DNA of 64,000 bases, from IMG/VR virus record IMGVR_UViG_3300023202_000205, positions 62,001 to 126,000 of that record; one strand, given 5' to 3'. Each line of letters starts with the position of its first letter. Position 1 is the first letter of the stretch. The position numbers and the translations under genes are program-made. Below are positions 1 to 10,700 of this stretch, one piece after another. The notes under the pieces were generated by a model. That model made no database searches, was not told where the DNA came from, and saw only the letters and a list, made by a program, of their open reading frames with translations. The DNA is from a virus.

Positions 1-3000
1 TGTACAGGTTCCTCCTTATCGGGGGTGCTGGCAAGATACAATCCAGCCAGGTAGTCCTGCATCGGCTCCAGGTGGGTCTCGAAGGTACCTGTGAAAAACA
101 GGTTCTTGGAGGGCATCAGCTTCGTTTTAGCGTCTTGAATGGCCTCGGAGGAGGCTGGTACGTGGATATTGATCTGGTCACCATCGTAGTCACCACCGAT
201 ACCCTTGAGAGTATGGTAAGGCATGCCAATGGCGTCGTCATCCCGCAGCTTGCCCCACGCGCCCACATAGGCATAGCGATGAAGCGCGGGCGCGCGGTTA
301 TAGACCACGGGCCTTTCCTTCATCTCTTCTTCCAAAGCCTTTTGAGCAACTGGCTTACGTTCTTTAACTGCCTTCAGGGCGTCCGTCGCCTCCATCCCCA
401 ACCGTCGTAACCGACGGATAACGTAGGGTTTGAAAATCGTGAAAGCCATATCCTTGGGGACACCCACCTCATCCATGTCGAGTGACTTATCGGCTGTGAT
501 AACCCCACGTCCCACAGAATCGACAGCGGTCCCGATGACCTTACGCTGGTAAAAAGCACCCTTGGGACTCTGGCCGACACCGATAGCGTGTCGCAGAACG
601 CCTTTCACACCCTGCTCCGCAGACTTCTGGCTGACCGGATCCCTTGTACCCGAGATAGCCCCCACCGCTTGCATCATCGTCAGATACTCGTCACCAGCCT
701 CCCCGAATTGCTCCTTCGCACCCTTGTAGTTTTCCCGGGATTCGAGCAACTCGTGATACAAGTAGTTCAGGTCGTGAACCACATCGATACCACGAGCACT
801 TGTGATCGGCCGATACTTCGGGGGAACAACTGGGACCTTCGTGACCATTAGCTGTTCTGGGCTGAGCTCCATATTCTTAAGCCCAGCCAGGTAGTTCAGG
901 CGCTTGACCGCCTGGTCTCGCTTCGTCTTCCGCCCAGAGCGTATGGTCTCCTTGGCAAGTCCCATTTCCCGATCGATATTGATCGACTTCAATGCAGTCT
1001 GCACTGCCTGAGGGCCGGTTTCCCCATTGAGCTCTTCCTTGCCGGCTAGAACAGAGTCGAGCTTCTTACCCGTCACACCAAGCAACTTCTGGATGGGATC
1101 CAGGAATAGTGGGTGCGGTATCGGGGCGGGGAGCGTGATCTTGGCAAAACGAGACCCCTCTGCACCTCCTGTAGCTTTGATATCGAAGAGCCCACCCGGT
1201 ACAGGTTTCATTGTTTCGAAATTGAACGTACCAGGATTCTCAACCTCATGATCTGCCAAGGTATCCACTTGGTCGTCCGTCAGAGGTGTTAGTTGAGAAC
1301 GTGTGCCTTTCTCCCGGACATTAACCCCGGCTCCGCGAAGCAGATCCTTGAAGCGCTGGTTGGCAAAGCTCTCTGAGGGAGCTATCGGTTCCTCACCCGC
1401 GCGAATGGCTCGCCAGTAGTCATCATTGCGCTGCCCACGGACTAGTTTGGCGTCACGTAAGAAGTTGGTAGCCCCCGCCGCAAGCAGCGCGTGAGCATCA
1501 AGCATGCTAATCCGCTTACTACCTTCTTTGCCACCCTTGGCCGGGATGCCCTCAGTCGTATACGTACCAACATCTCGAGCGCCAAGTTTGCTTTCAGCCA
1601 TGTGATGGAGCTTCATGAAGTAGCTCTCGCCAGTAAACACATTCGGGATCTTGGATCCATCCCTCGGGTCCGTAAGCGTCTCGGTATCGCGAATCTTCCC
1701 GGTTACCGGGTCCTGCTCGATAACGCCATACTTGAGCGCCTCTTGAAGAGCGAACTCCGTCACGTCTTCCGTGTCAAAACCCTTCACCGCGTAAGGTTTG
1801 CCGCGCTTACGGGCAGCTTTGCCCAGTAGCGACTCGGCTAAGGCGCCCGGATTGGTACGACTAACGATACCCAGGGCGTTGGCGATTACCTCAATGGGGC
1901 GCCCCTCTGAGTCGAGTGGCATTTGATCATCCGGCCGGATCTCCGAGATAACGCCTTTGTTGCCAAAACGACCTGACAGCTTATCTGCACCACGCATGGC
2001 GTCATACGACTTCACGGTAACCTTGATTCCCTTGGGTGTACGATTTACGTCCGTCACCACCCCAGGGGCGTGGTGGTCCCACCGCTGGGCATGGTCGGTC
2101 GTAGTCGATCGAGGGCTGCTCATCAGCGCGCCAACAGCCTTCTTGCCCTTCTTACCAAACCCCAGAATAATCGGATCCCCTGGCTGCAACTCAGCCCCTA
2201 CCTTTATGACACCGTCATCCCCGATCTTTTTGTACTGATCGGCATCAAACTTGTCACTGTAGATCGCCTGATACGACTTCTTATCTGTCGAGTCCACATC
2301 AGAAAGGTCCAAGTCGCTCTTGTAGAGGGCCTCGCTAGTCAACTTCTTAGCAGCACTTTCGCTGATGACGAAAGCGTCTTCAATGGTATCCCCCTCAGCA
2401 GCCATGAAAGCTACCCGCAAGTTGCGGCCAATAGCTGCAGTACCCTTGTCGTCAGTGAAGTTCGACTTGGCAAGCAACTGACCAGGCGTGACAAAGTCGC
2501 CCTTCTTCACCAATGGGGTGTTATGGATCATCGTTTTACGCGCTGACGGGTAATTGTTGTACAGGTCGACAACCTTGTTTTTACCATCAGCTGTACGGAT
2601 CTTGACCTCATCAGGGGTCACGGCGATTACCGTACCCTGCACAGGCGTATAGGCCGCACCCACATAACGCCCCATGGCCTCATGGGTATTCTCTCCGCCA
2701 GGTCCCTTGGTCTGTACTAGAGGTGCCTCCGGCTCTCGCAGTGGCATTGCCTGCTGCGTCATTCGAGCCCCCATCAACAGACGCTGGCCCTTGATGGACT
2801 GCGGGAAAGGAATCATCGCCGTAGCCCGAGACATCATATTCCCAGGGTCTGGGATGGCGTAGTCCACCTCCTCTTTGGGGACATACTGGATTTTGTCGTC
2901 CTTGATGGCTGGGACCCGTTTGGCGTCCTTTTCCATCTCACCAGGGAATGAGATCACTTTGGTAGAAAGTGTTCGCGCGGACACAACTTCTTCTTCGCCC

Positions 3001-4379
3001 GTCTTGATATTCCTTACCGGGGTGTATAGCTGGTTATCGCTCCCCTTCAGGGCTGCATCTGTCGCTCGAAGATCCAAGCCCAACTTGCTGGACTCCGGAC
3101 CTCGGACAGGGTCGATAACGCCAATGTAGCTCGCCTGTACTCCACGAGCACCTCGGCTGACAGCCTGCTCGCTTGAGATGCCACCCTCCCCCATGCGTGT
3201 AATGGCTTGTCGCTGATCATGCACTTCGAACGGGTTGATGTCCTCAACGGAAAGCGCAAGGCCTGAGCCCTCGAAAAGGGATCCAATGTTCTTATCCATA
3301 ACGCCAGTAGGGATCTTCATCTTACCTTGCCTAGCTGACCGCCAGAGCAACTTACGTAGCGTGCCCGCAGGATCTCGCTGCAAACGCTCCCGGATGTAAT
3401 CCTCAGCACCATGGATCGACTGGAAGGCAGGAGAGTCCCGGTTGTCGCTCTTCTCCTCGTTCCTGGCTACGCGGATCACTTTACCCGTGGCGTCCAACAA
3501 CGTGCCGGTTGATAACTGGTCGATCGCCTTGCCAAGTGTCAACTCGGTAGTCTCAGGGTCTACCTGGGCTTTATCTAGAATATCACGGAAAGCTTCGGGA
3601 AGCAGGTCTTCGTCGACGTCGGTCTTCTGCGACCCCAACTTTCCCACCACCTTCTTGAGATCCTTGATGTCGTTGGCCGAAGGCGCTCGGTAGTTCTTGT
3701 TGTAAAGCTCCTCTCCCCAGCGCTTCTTGATGTCCTCATCCGAAACGCCTAGCTGACGAAGAAGTGGATAGAGCCTCGTCGTCGACTGACCGATCTGCAT
3801 CTTGAAAAGACCGGTCTTCGGTTCGAGCAAGATACGGAAGGCTCGCCCGGTACCGGGCTTGATGTTGAAGTGACTCTCAGTGCCCCCATCTGCGCGGGGA
3901 CGAGTGTAGACCCCCGGTCGAAGGCGTGCCTGGTTCCGCAAAGACCAGACCACCCCTTTACGAATGAAGACACCACGGCTATTCAAATGTGGGATGCGAG
4001 CCAACGTAACACGCTGCTCGTCAATTGGGGTCTCGGTAGCCTTGTCTACAAGACGTACCGTACCTCTCAGTGGACGATGCAGGGAAGTTCCCTGCATGAT
4101 CATCTCTTTCTCGTCACGCTTAGCTGGCGTGAAAGGTCCCTCGTAGCCAACATCCGTCACTTCCAGACGGTGTGTCGCATTTTCAACAGGTTTCATTCCC
4201 TGCAAGGCTTCGACGGCAGAGTTATAGATGTCCTCCCGTTGGGTATCCGAGTCATCAAAACGCCGCAACCGAACTGGGCGCGGAGCAGCCACAGGGCTCT
4301 GACTGGCTAGATTACCTGGCTGTACCGGATCCAGTGGAGCTGGAGGGTTTATAGGATCCAGCGGAGAAGCTAGAGCCAT
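1..4379 (-). CDS. rpoBC: Fused beta/beta-prime multisubunit-type RNA polymerase (3' end outside window)
   Basis: DNA-directed RNA polymerase catalytic chain. The reading frame opens at ATG 4379 and stays open for 1459 codons to the window edge, so the C-terminus is missing. Reading in order: beta-like N-terminal region (GVFIRKGVVWSLRNQARLRP, like the beta segment before the lobe), then the beta signature SGRFGNKGVIS near residues 802-811, then DQMPLDSEGRPIEVIANALG, then YFMKLHHMAESKLGARDVG, which is the beta C-terminal region. The same chain continues into beta-prime: GGLFDIK, PPVPPKYRPI, GRGVITADKSLDMDEVGVPK, NRAPALHRYAYVG, and the metal-binding motif GGDYDGDQINIHVP with Asp1397, Asp1399 and Asp1401, followed by PMQDYLAGLYLAS. 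I saw no beta-prime N-terminal zinc-finger cysteines. No alpha or omega subunit lies in the window. It is the last visible gene of the head/ejection block, with a weak ribosome site 5 nt after the previous stop. Homology is certain; virion packaging is inference. Confidence 0.95.
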   Translation of the reverse strand, partial: MALASPLDPINPPAPLDPVQPGNLASQSPVAAPRPVRLRRFDDSDTQREDIYNSAVEALQGMKPVENATHRLEVTDVGYEGPFTPAKRDEKEMIMQGTSLHRPLRGTVRLVDKATETPIDEQRVTLARIPHLNSRGVFIRKGVVWSLRNQARLRPGVYTRPRADGGTESHFNIKPGTGRAFRILLEPKTGLFKMQIGQSTTRLYPLLRQLGVSDEDIKKRWGEELYNKNYRAPSANDIKDLKKVVGKLGSQKTDVDEDLLPEAFRDILDKAQVDPETTELTLGKAIDQLSTGTLLDATGKVIRVARNEEKSDNRDSPAFQSIHGAEDYIRERLQRDPAGTLRKLLWRSARQGKMKIPTGVMDKNIGSLFEGSGLALSVEDINPFEVHDQRQAITRMGEGGISSEQAVSRGARGVQASYIGVIDPVRGPESSKLGLDLRATDAALKGSDNQLYTPVRNIKTGEEEVVSARTLSTKVISFPGEMEKDAKRVPAIKDDKIQYVPKEEVDYAIPDPGNMMSRATAMIPFPQSIKGQRLLMGARMTQQAMPLREPEAPLVQTKGPGGENTHEAMGRYVGAAYTPVQGTVIAVTPDEVKIRTADGKNKVVDLYNNYPSARKTMIHNTPLVKKGDFVTPGQLLAKSNFTDDKGTAAIGRNLRVAFMAAEGDTIEDAFVISESAAKKLTSEALYKSDLDLSDVDSTDKKSYQAIYSDKFDADQYKKIGDDGVIKVGAELQPGDPIILGFGKKGKKAVGALMSSPRSTTTDHAQRWDHHAPGVVTDVNRTPKGIKVTVKSYDAMRGADKLSGRFGNKGVISEIRPDDQMPLDSEGRPIEVIANALGIVSRTNPGALAESLLGKAARKRGKPYAVKGFDTEDVTEFALQEALKYGVIEQDPVTGKIRDTETLTDPRDGSKIPNVFTGESYFMKLHHMAESKLGARDVGTYTTEGIPAKGGKEGSKRISMLDAHALLAAGATNFLRDAKLVRGQRNDDYWRAIRAGEEPIAPSESFANQRFKDLLRGAGVNVREKGTRSQLTPLTDDQVDTLADHEVENPGTFNFETMKPVPGGLFDIKATGGAEGSRFAKITLPAPIPHPLFLDPIQKLLGVTGKKLDSVLAGKEELNGETGPQAVQTALKSINIDREMGLAKETIRSGRKTKRDQAVKRLNYLAGLKNMELSPEQLMVTKVPVVPPKYRPITSARGIDVVHDLNYLYHELLESRENYKGAKEQFGEAGDEYLTMMQAVGAISGTRDPVSQKSAEQGVKGVLRHAIGVGQSPKGAFYQRKVIGTAVDSVGRGVITADKSLDMDEVGVPKDMAFTIFKPYVIRRLRRLGMEATDALKAVKERKPVAQKALEEEMKERPVVYNRAPALHRYAYVGAWGKLRDDDAIGMPYHTLKGIGGDYDGDQINIHVPASSEAIQDAKTKLMPSKNLFFTGTFETHLEPMQDYLAGLYLASTPDKEEPV

Positions 4380-4384
4380 GGCCG

Positions 4385-5341
4385 TTAAAACCAGTTAGGG
4401 GCTGGTTGACGAGAAGCCGTATTGTCCTTCGCCTGCTGCGCAGGGCTACCTGGTTGGTCGACCACTTGTACAGGCACCGGCATAGCCACCGGAGCAGCTG
4501 GGGCCTCTGGCACCGGAACTGCTTGCCTAGCCTCCTCTTCCTCCTCGTCCTCTTCCCGAAGAGCCTCACGAAGGACAGGTACCATAGACAGTTGAGGAGT
4601 AGTAGCTTTCCTGCTGGAAAGGTACTGCTTGATCCGCTGGGCCTTGGTAGCCGAAGGGCTACTACGACGGGCCTGCTGATACCCCGACAAAGCTCCAAAG
4701 GTCAGACCACCACCTACCAGAGACGCCAGGATCCAAGGGAGATCAGACAACCCGACGGCCGCCTGCTTCTGCTGGCCAGCTGGCTGACTGAAGTAAGCGT
4801 CCTCGGCGGCCTTCATCGTGCCGTAGACTTTTTCGTCTTCATCTCGTGGGCGGTCGTTGAGCAGTCCACTAATGCGCTCACGAACCCTGTTGATGTCACT
4901 ACTTGCAGCCTGCTGCCGCATCTTGTCAACCAACAGGTCGGTGAGATACCACCCAAGAAGGCCTCCCCCAGTAGCCGCTGCGCCAAGACCAAGTCCGCCG
5001 AGCATAGTCGGGGACGTCTGGTGCACCGGTACCGCCGCAGGCGTTTTGGCAGCGGCTGCCTTAGAAAGCAACTTACGGACTTTCATTCCCCGCCTACGCA
5101 GCTGTTCCGCCTCCTCCGGGGTCACCTCTACAGGGATCTCCGTAACAGTCGACTTGGGCCGTTTAATCCTGGCAGCCCCCTCAGTCGGCTCATCCCGCGA
5201 CAAGTCGAACAGGTTACGAATAAGACGAGCACCACCGCCAAGTGCCGCCCCTCCCAGCAAGGCTGTAGGGAGACTCCCCCACATGTAACCGGGGTCTGTC
5301 GTGTCAGCCATGTGAGGCTTTTTAAGGACCAGGTCCGACAT
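4385..5341 (-). CDS. Glycine-rich membrane protein of the virion block
   Basis: 318 residues, function unknown. Three hydrophobic, glycine-rich segments are visible: about residues 23-40 (TALLGGAALGGG), 112-134 (GGLGLGAAATGGGLLGWYL) and 203-222 (ILASLVGGGLTFGAL). They resemble glycine-zipper transmembrane helices. Charged linkers lie between them and an acidic, proline-rich tail follows (EEDEEEEE, then PVPEAPAAPVAMPVPV). The start has AGAGG spaced before ATG. It ends 5 nt before the RNA polymerase start, so the two are probably co-expressed. A role in DNA ejection or in a membrane-spanning channel is a guess from composition and position. Confidence 0.7.
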   Translation of the reverse strand: MSDLVLKKPHMADTTDPGYMWGSLPTALLGGAALGGGARLIRNLFDLSRDEPTEGAARIKRPKSTVTEIPVEVTPEEAEQLRRRGMKVRKLLSKAAAAKTPAAVPVHQTSPTMLGGLGLGAAATGGGLLGWYLTDLLVDKMRQQAASSDINRVRERISGLLNDRPRDEDEKVYGTMKAAEDAYFSQPAGQQKQAAVGLSDLPWILASLVGGGLTFGALSGYQQARRSSPSATKAQRIKQYLSSRKATTPQLSMVPVLREALREEDEEEEEARQAVPVPEAPAAPVAMPVPVQVVDQPGSPAQQAKDNTASRQPAPNWF

Positions 5342-5346
5342 GAGCG

Positions 5347-5706
5347 CTACCTCTTCTCAGAGGGTACTTTATACTTCCTGTCCGCCCAGCGCAACAGAGC
5401 CACAAACTTGCCTGAAGATTCCTGAAACTCCGTACGGTGCTCACAAAGCACTGCGTGACCGTCCGCAATTTGCTGCCAGATACGCTCGTACTTCTCGAGA
5501 TCTCCGCCCTCACCAGAGTCTGAAAGGTCGAAAACCCGCACGCGGGCAACCCAGTGCTCCTGGATCTGCTTTTCCGAAGGGGTTTGCTTGTCAACCAGCG
5601 GTAGCTCGTCGACCCCAGCAGGCACTTCAACCAGTGGAGGTGGTTGGTAGCGGCTAGTGGGTATCCCCTTGGGGAGCTTCAAAGATTGTGCCATGCCGTT
5701 ATGCAT
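5347..5706 (-). CDS. Hypothetical protein, virion block
   Basis: 119 residues, not recognised. Proline-rich N-terminal third (PPPLVEVPAG), then a mixed charged domain with several Trp and Arg residues and no membrane segment. Neither the first ATG nor Met5 has a good Shine-Dalgarno sequence, so the start is uncertain. It sits tightly between two membrane-type virion-block proteins, which suggests translation from the same message. Confidence 0.6.
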   Translation of the reverse strand: MHNGMAQSLKLPKGIPTSRYQPPPLVEVPAGVDELPLVDKQTPSEKQIQEHWVARVRVFDLSDSGEGGDLEKYERIWQQIADGHAVLCEHRTEFQESSGKFVALLRWADRKYKVPSEKR

Positions 5707-5721
5707 GTGGGAAGACTAACT

Positions 5722-6435
5722 CTAGCGCTTACGCTTAGCAAGAACCTTGCGCAGCTGGACATTGCGGTTGTCAGCCCTCAACCGATCAAGCTGCTCCTCC
5801 AGAAGCATCCGCTTGACCTTGAGCCGAGTGAGCTCCTCATCACCTTCATCCGGGGCATCCGCGAAGCCAGCCATCGTACCAGCTGTCTGACCCATCCCTG
5901 TCAAAGCCTTCGCTGCTGAGCGGGGCAGCGAAAGCAGGTCCGCCGGATTGAGAGCCAGTACGGGCACAAAGGCGTCCTTCTCCAGCTTCCCCCGGTCTTC
6001 CAAAAGCCCAAGATCCCTGGCCGCCTTGAGAAAGCCTAGACGGAAAGCGTGCTTTCGCTGTTCGGCCACCTTAGGAAGCAGCCGTTCCCTGCGCTCGAGA
6101 TCTGCTTTCTCCTGGTCTTCCGCCCACTTGATGGCGCCTGTATTCATCGCTGCACCCGCTCCCATAGCTGCTGTCTCCAGCTTATCCGCAAAACTGCTGG
6201 GTAATCCGAAAGCCTTGCTCGCCCCACGAGCTACCCCGGCACCCAGCCCAGCCCCGAAAACACCGTGAATTACGTCCTTGAAAGTCCACCTTCGAGGCTT
6301 TGGTTTTTCTTGTGAAGCCAGGTCGTCCCACCTCATCAGCTCGCGAGACTTGTCGGCAAGGTTGCCTGGTCCAGAAACGATATCGTCTCGGGACTCCATG
6401 GCGTCGTAATAGCGAGCAGCGTCCGCGTAAGTCAT
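5722..6435 (-). CDS. Probable virion-associated protein with glycine-zipper segment
   Basis: 237 residues. Around residues 54-76 there is a glycine/alanine helix (VFGAGLGAGVARGASKAFGL). A region rich in Lys, Glu and Arg follows, then ALNPADLL at about 158-165, which closely matches ALNPAELF in the 487-residue protein at 17535-18998. The C-terminus is a charged coiled-coil-like helix (RLKVKRMLLEEQLDRLRADN). The start codon overlaps the preceding stop as ATGA, so translation is coupled. Unknown function; an internal head or ejection role fits the context. Confidence 0.7.
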   Translation of the reverse strand: MTYADAARYYDAMESRDDIVSGPGNLADKSRELMRWDDLASQEKPKPRRWTFKDVIHGVFGAGLGAGVARGASKAFGLPSSFADKLETAAMGAGAAMNTGAIKWAEDQEKADLERRERLLPKVAEQRKHAFRLGFLKAARDLGLLEDRGKLEKDAFVPVLALNPADLLSLPRSAAKALTGMGQTAGTMAGFADAPDEGDEELTRLKVKRMLLEEQLDRLRADNRNVQLRKVLAKRKR

Positions 6436-7715
6436 CCTCTACCACCTGGAACAAGGAAACGGTCAGTCGCCCCTACGGAACGGCGGGCCATATCCTTTGC
6501 CTGTTGCCAGGCGCTTTCAGCAGCATTCTGCGGCTGAGCGGCCTGTTGTGGCTGTTGTGCCTGTTGACCAGGTCCAAAAAGCGAGGAAGTCAGATTCGCA
6601 GGGGCTTGCGCCATGGACTTTCTGATCTGATCCATGAAACCATGCCCTGCCAGGAATGTGTAATCATGGAGCGTCGAGCGAAGGGCTGGGGCAAGATCCT
6701 CGTCCCCACGGCGCTCAGCGATCTGTTCAGCCGCTGCTTCGAGGTCTGAGAACGGAGCAGGGTTACCCTGCTCATCAGTCTGGTTGGCGGCTGTCTGGAT
6801 AGCTTCCAAGGTAGGGGCGTGGTATTTGTTCTTTGGGTTCGTCAACCGGTTATATCGCTCGTAGAGGTTATAGCCGCCTGCTCCCACCGCCAACGCTCCA
6901 AGTACCTTGCCGATATTACCGCCAAAGGTCATGGCGATAAGTCCAGCTGGGATCAGCGCCGTCTGCCAGTTCTCTTTGATCCAATCCGTAAACCCAGTAG
7001 CGTTCGGATTTTCCACCACACCTTCGACGGTCTTCCGCTCAATATCCTTAGCAACCTCGCTAGTACCCTCTCCAACACCTTTCCTGGCTTCCTCGATTAC
7101 GTCAACGCCAGCCAGATCCAACGCCTTCAGCGTAGCCGGATCGGCGATCGACTGACGTACCTTGGTATTATAGCTTTCCCACTGCTCAGGGGACCACGCG
7201 CTCGTCAGCGGGTCCATCGTCTCCGGTAGCCGCGATAGAGCTTGCTGAGCCTGTTGCTGATAGGGACCTCCCCGTGACATACGGAGCAGCTGCGCCTGCC
7301 GAGCAGCTAGATCGTCGAGCGCGCGAGGGGATTGCTGAAAATACGACTGCATGGCCTCTTGGGCAATCTGTTCATCAGTCGCCCCTTCCCCCAACTGCCG
7401 GGCGTAGTGCTTTTTCAGCTCCTGGTTCTGAAGAAGCCTATCTCGAAGACCACCATAGCCCGTCAAGAAGGTCCCTGGGGCAGTCGTGTACTCAGAGACC
7501 GCTCCGGACACCACTTGTGATGGGTCAAACTCTGGTGTCTCTGAAGCTGCCGAAGGAGTAGCTACAGGAGCAGGGGCTGCCTCAGTACTTGATGACATCG
7601 TGTTCTTAGGCGTCGGGGTAGCCGGCGCCGCTACAGCAAGGGGGTCTGCTATTTGAGCCTGTTTACGCAGCGCTCCGTGAACCTGCTCAAGAATGTGCTG
7701 CAGAGTCTTATCCAC
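6432..7715 (-). CDS. Probable virion-associated membrane protein
   Basis: 427 residues, GTG start with AGGGG upstream, overlapping the previous gene by 8 nt. The N-terminal helix (LQHILEQVHGALRKQAQ) leads into a low-complexity Ala/Pro/Thr stretch. A mostly helical soluble part follows, then one clear hydrophobic, glycine-rich segment near residues 252-280 (TALIPAGLIAMTFGGN, VLGALAVGAGG). The C-terminus is rich in Gln and Ala. No catalytic motif seen. Context and composition suggest an internal virion or ejection protein. Confidence 0.7.
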   Translation of the reverse strand: MDKTLQHILEQVHGALRKQAQIADPLAVAAPATPTPKNTMSSSTEAAPAPVATPSAASETPEFDPSQVVSGAVSEYTTAPGTFLTGYGGLRDRLLQNQELKKHYARQLGEGATDEQIAQEAMQSYFQQSPRALDDLAARQAQLLRMSRGGPYQQQAQQALSRLPETMDPLTSAWSPEQWESYNTKVRQSIADPATLKALDLAGVDVIEEARKGVGEGTSEVAKDIERKTVEGVVENPNATGFTDWIKENWQTALIPAGLIAMTFGGNIGKVLGALAVGAGGYNLYERYNRLTNPKNKYHAPTLEAIQTAANQTDEQGNPAPFSDLEAAAEQIAERRGDEDLAPALRSTLHDYTFLAGHGFMDQIRKSMAQAPANLTSSLFGPGQQAQQPQQAAQPQNAAESAWQQAKDMARRSVGATDRFLVPGGRG

Positions 7716-10700
7716 CGATCACCCCTTGTGACTTCAGGCGGGAAAGGGTCTGAGCCACCTCGTCCGCGCCTACCGTCGTGGGTACATTTTGCGGGGCGGT
7801 AGCAGGCTGGTCAACGGAAGTAGCGGGGGCACCTGAGATACCCTGCTGACCCAAGAACTGTTCATAATCGTCAGTCAGAGCCGCCCCCAAAGAAGCCGGT
7901 TGCTGAGGCACCTTCCGAGAAGGCTGTAAAGGCTCCCTAGCGGGAAGCCCCATGCTCCGCCTCTTCTGGGCTTCCAACGTCGCCAAACGACGGTCCCGTG
8001 CCTCTGGAGAGACAATACGCTCCCAGACCTGCTGGCCTCGGTCCTGGGCGAGCTGACGCTGCTCCCTGATACCTCTCAACTCCTGCTTGGCCGTCTGATA
8101 ACGCTGTTCAGATTCTTGGGAACCCCTCCGAATATCCTCTTGCTGCTGACGAATACGCTTCATCTCCTGGACGTGTTCCGCCTGTCGCTGCTGTACCGCC
8201 TCCTCATGCTCCGCCTTCCACTGCTCCTTCTGGAACTCCTTGCCTGCTTCGGAAATCTCCCGTTTCTCCCGACGGAAAGGATTGCGCCAAGAACCTGGAG
8301 CAGACGGGATGGGAGCCTCAGCCCCCTCCGTCAGAGACTCCATCATGACAGGGTTCAAGCGTGGTTGCCCTTCCGCATCATGCGCGATGAACGTCTGGAC
8401 GAACGTCTCATCGCCTACCAACCGCATCAACTCCTGTGCCCGGGAAGCGGCCTGAGGACCGTGCTGACCCTCTATGTGTTCCACAAGGTCGTGCTGTAAC
8501 TGGCTGACTTCACGATCTTTGGGCGCTTCCCCGTGACGGGTCTGCACGCGACTGTATGCGGCGTTATTGGCAAGCACCGCCAGTGTCTGAGGCCCCACGT
8601 TGGGCAGCGCTTCTGCCAACTGCGTATAGGTATCGGAGTACTCCTGGGTCATCTCACGAGCACGCTTGTACTTGCTCAGAAACTGTTGCTTGGCCAGATC
8701 GCGGGCCTCAGAGGGATCCATGGAATACCCAGAGTTGTCGAGCGCCCTGGTAAGGCCCCCAGAAGCAGAAGACGTGATAGCGTTCGTCAGCCCTGGATTA
8801 TCTGCCAGCATAGCTTGAAAATGTGTAGGGTCCCAGAAGGCAGCCTCAGGGAGACTCGCGATGTCACGAAGGGCATTCTGTCCCAAGCCGACCATGCCAC
8901 CCGAGTGGTACTCGTCCAGCCAACGCTTCTCCAGTGCCTGCTCAATACGGCGCTGGCCAGCAGGGCTCAGCCCTTCGTACACGTCCCAAGCACCGGCCCC
9001 AAGGCCGGCAAGAGGACCTAGTACCTTACTCGTTGCGCGTAACCCCCGGAGAGCCTTGAGCGTACTTGGTGATTGGGCCATACGGGATAGACGGCCAGCC
9101 GCGACTGAAGTAAGTGGACCTAGGCGAGAAGCACGGCCCCCACGAGCAACCAACTGAAGCGCTTTGTTCATCGCTTTTGCAGCCCGACCAGTACGGGCAC
9201 TCTCTACCACCGACTTGGTCAGCTCGCTGGCTCGCCGAGGAAGACGTCCAGCCTGCCCTTTCATCGCCCCACCCAGGGACTTCGCCCCCTGCATAGCCTT
9301 TGGAATGCCCGTCGCACGTGAAACCGCTCCACCTGCTTCCTGAATACCCTTTAACGCCTTCTGAACACCAGGTAGTTGCTTAATACGACTACCAACTTCT
9401 CGCCCAAGGCGGTTGGCCTTTTGAGCCATCACCGACTCGGCAAACGCCGTAACAGCAGTATCACCATAACGAGCGGCAAGCTGCCCCCACGTCGGAGAGT
9501 GCGCCGCCATAACCTTATCGATCCCAGCCGCCTTGAGGTCCTCGGTAATCTCTGGGGTCAACTCGGTACCTGGATCGTAGGTCTTTCCAGACCTGCCAGA
9601 AATGGGTTCCATCAGCGTACGGTCACCGACCTCTCCGATCAAAGATGTCGGCTCGCTATTTATGTTGAGTAGCTGCCAGTCCTTCTGACCACGGATAGCT
9701 ACCTCCTGGCCAGTAGTGGCATCCATTCCCGCCTGCATAAGACCCAAGTCGTTCAATACGCTGACAGCTGGCATTACCCTAGGAGCGAGAGCCCAGTTGG
9801 AGCCTTGTGACAACATGCGCTTGACCAACTCCTCTGACTCTTGCGCCTGTCTCTGGGAGATAGCCTTTTGAACAGCGGTACGGTCAGGGAGCGTTTCGAC
9901 AGCCTGGTTAATAGCCCCTATGCTTTCCTGGATTTGCTGCTCCGTCTCCTGCCGAGCATCATCCATCGCTACAAGGCGCTGGTCCTTGTACAACTGAGCT
10001 GTCCCTTCCGGACCACCATATCCGCCCTCCGCAAGACGAGTCCTGGCACGGGTAACCTCCTCTGGGTCGTACCCCTGTTCCCGCTGTGTTTGGTCCAACT
10101 CATCCAGGAGAGCGTTGGATTTGACATACTTGGCCTGCGCGCGAGCGAGGTCTACGTAGGGGGCTAGCCCAGGCCGTCGATTATGCGGGGTTTTCTGTTC
10201 TTCCTTCACATCCCCCATAAATGCTACAGATCCAGCGGGAACGCCGAAATTGGCGAGGAATGACAGAAAAGGACTTCTGGCCAATCCAACCGCTGCGACA
10301 TTGCCCGCAGCATCCAACTCGCTCAGTGTAGAACTAAACTCACGGCTCTTCTCAGCAAGTACTGAGTCGGGGGTAATGTCGTGAGACTGGGCCAAAGGGT
10401 CGAACATCATCGCACTTCCGAGAGTTTCGAAAGCAGATTGCCCCGTACGCTGTCCAAAAGATCGAATGACATCCCCAGCGTACATGGGTCTCTTGGACGC
10501 AGCCTCTATCCAGGACTCCTTGTCGAGCCCCACACCACCCTCTTCCCTGGGCCCAAAATAGTTGGGGTTCTGAATCTCGTAGATATCAGCAATATCGTTA
10601 AGGACCGACTTGATCGACTCGTCGATGTGCGCCCGAGGACCAAGCCGTTCCTCTACCTGCTCTTCTGAGATATCCTGAGCAAGTTTAGCCAGAGCCTTCT

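Noticed and set aside
2969-2984. GTGTTCGCGCGGACAC in the polymerase gene as another operator copy
   Set aside because: One arm mismatch, inside coding sequence and far from any start; probably codon coincidence.
4406-5425. 339-residue plus-strand frame opposite the membrane protein
   Set aside because: Arg/Ser-rich shadow of the minus-strand gene, without a ribosome site and with improbable composition.
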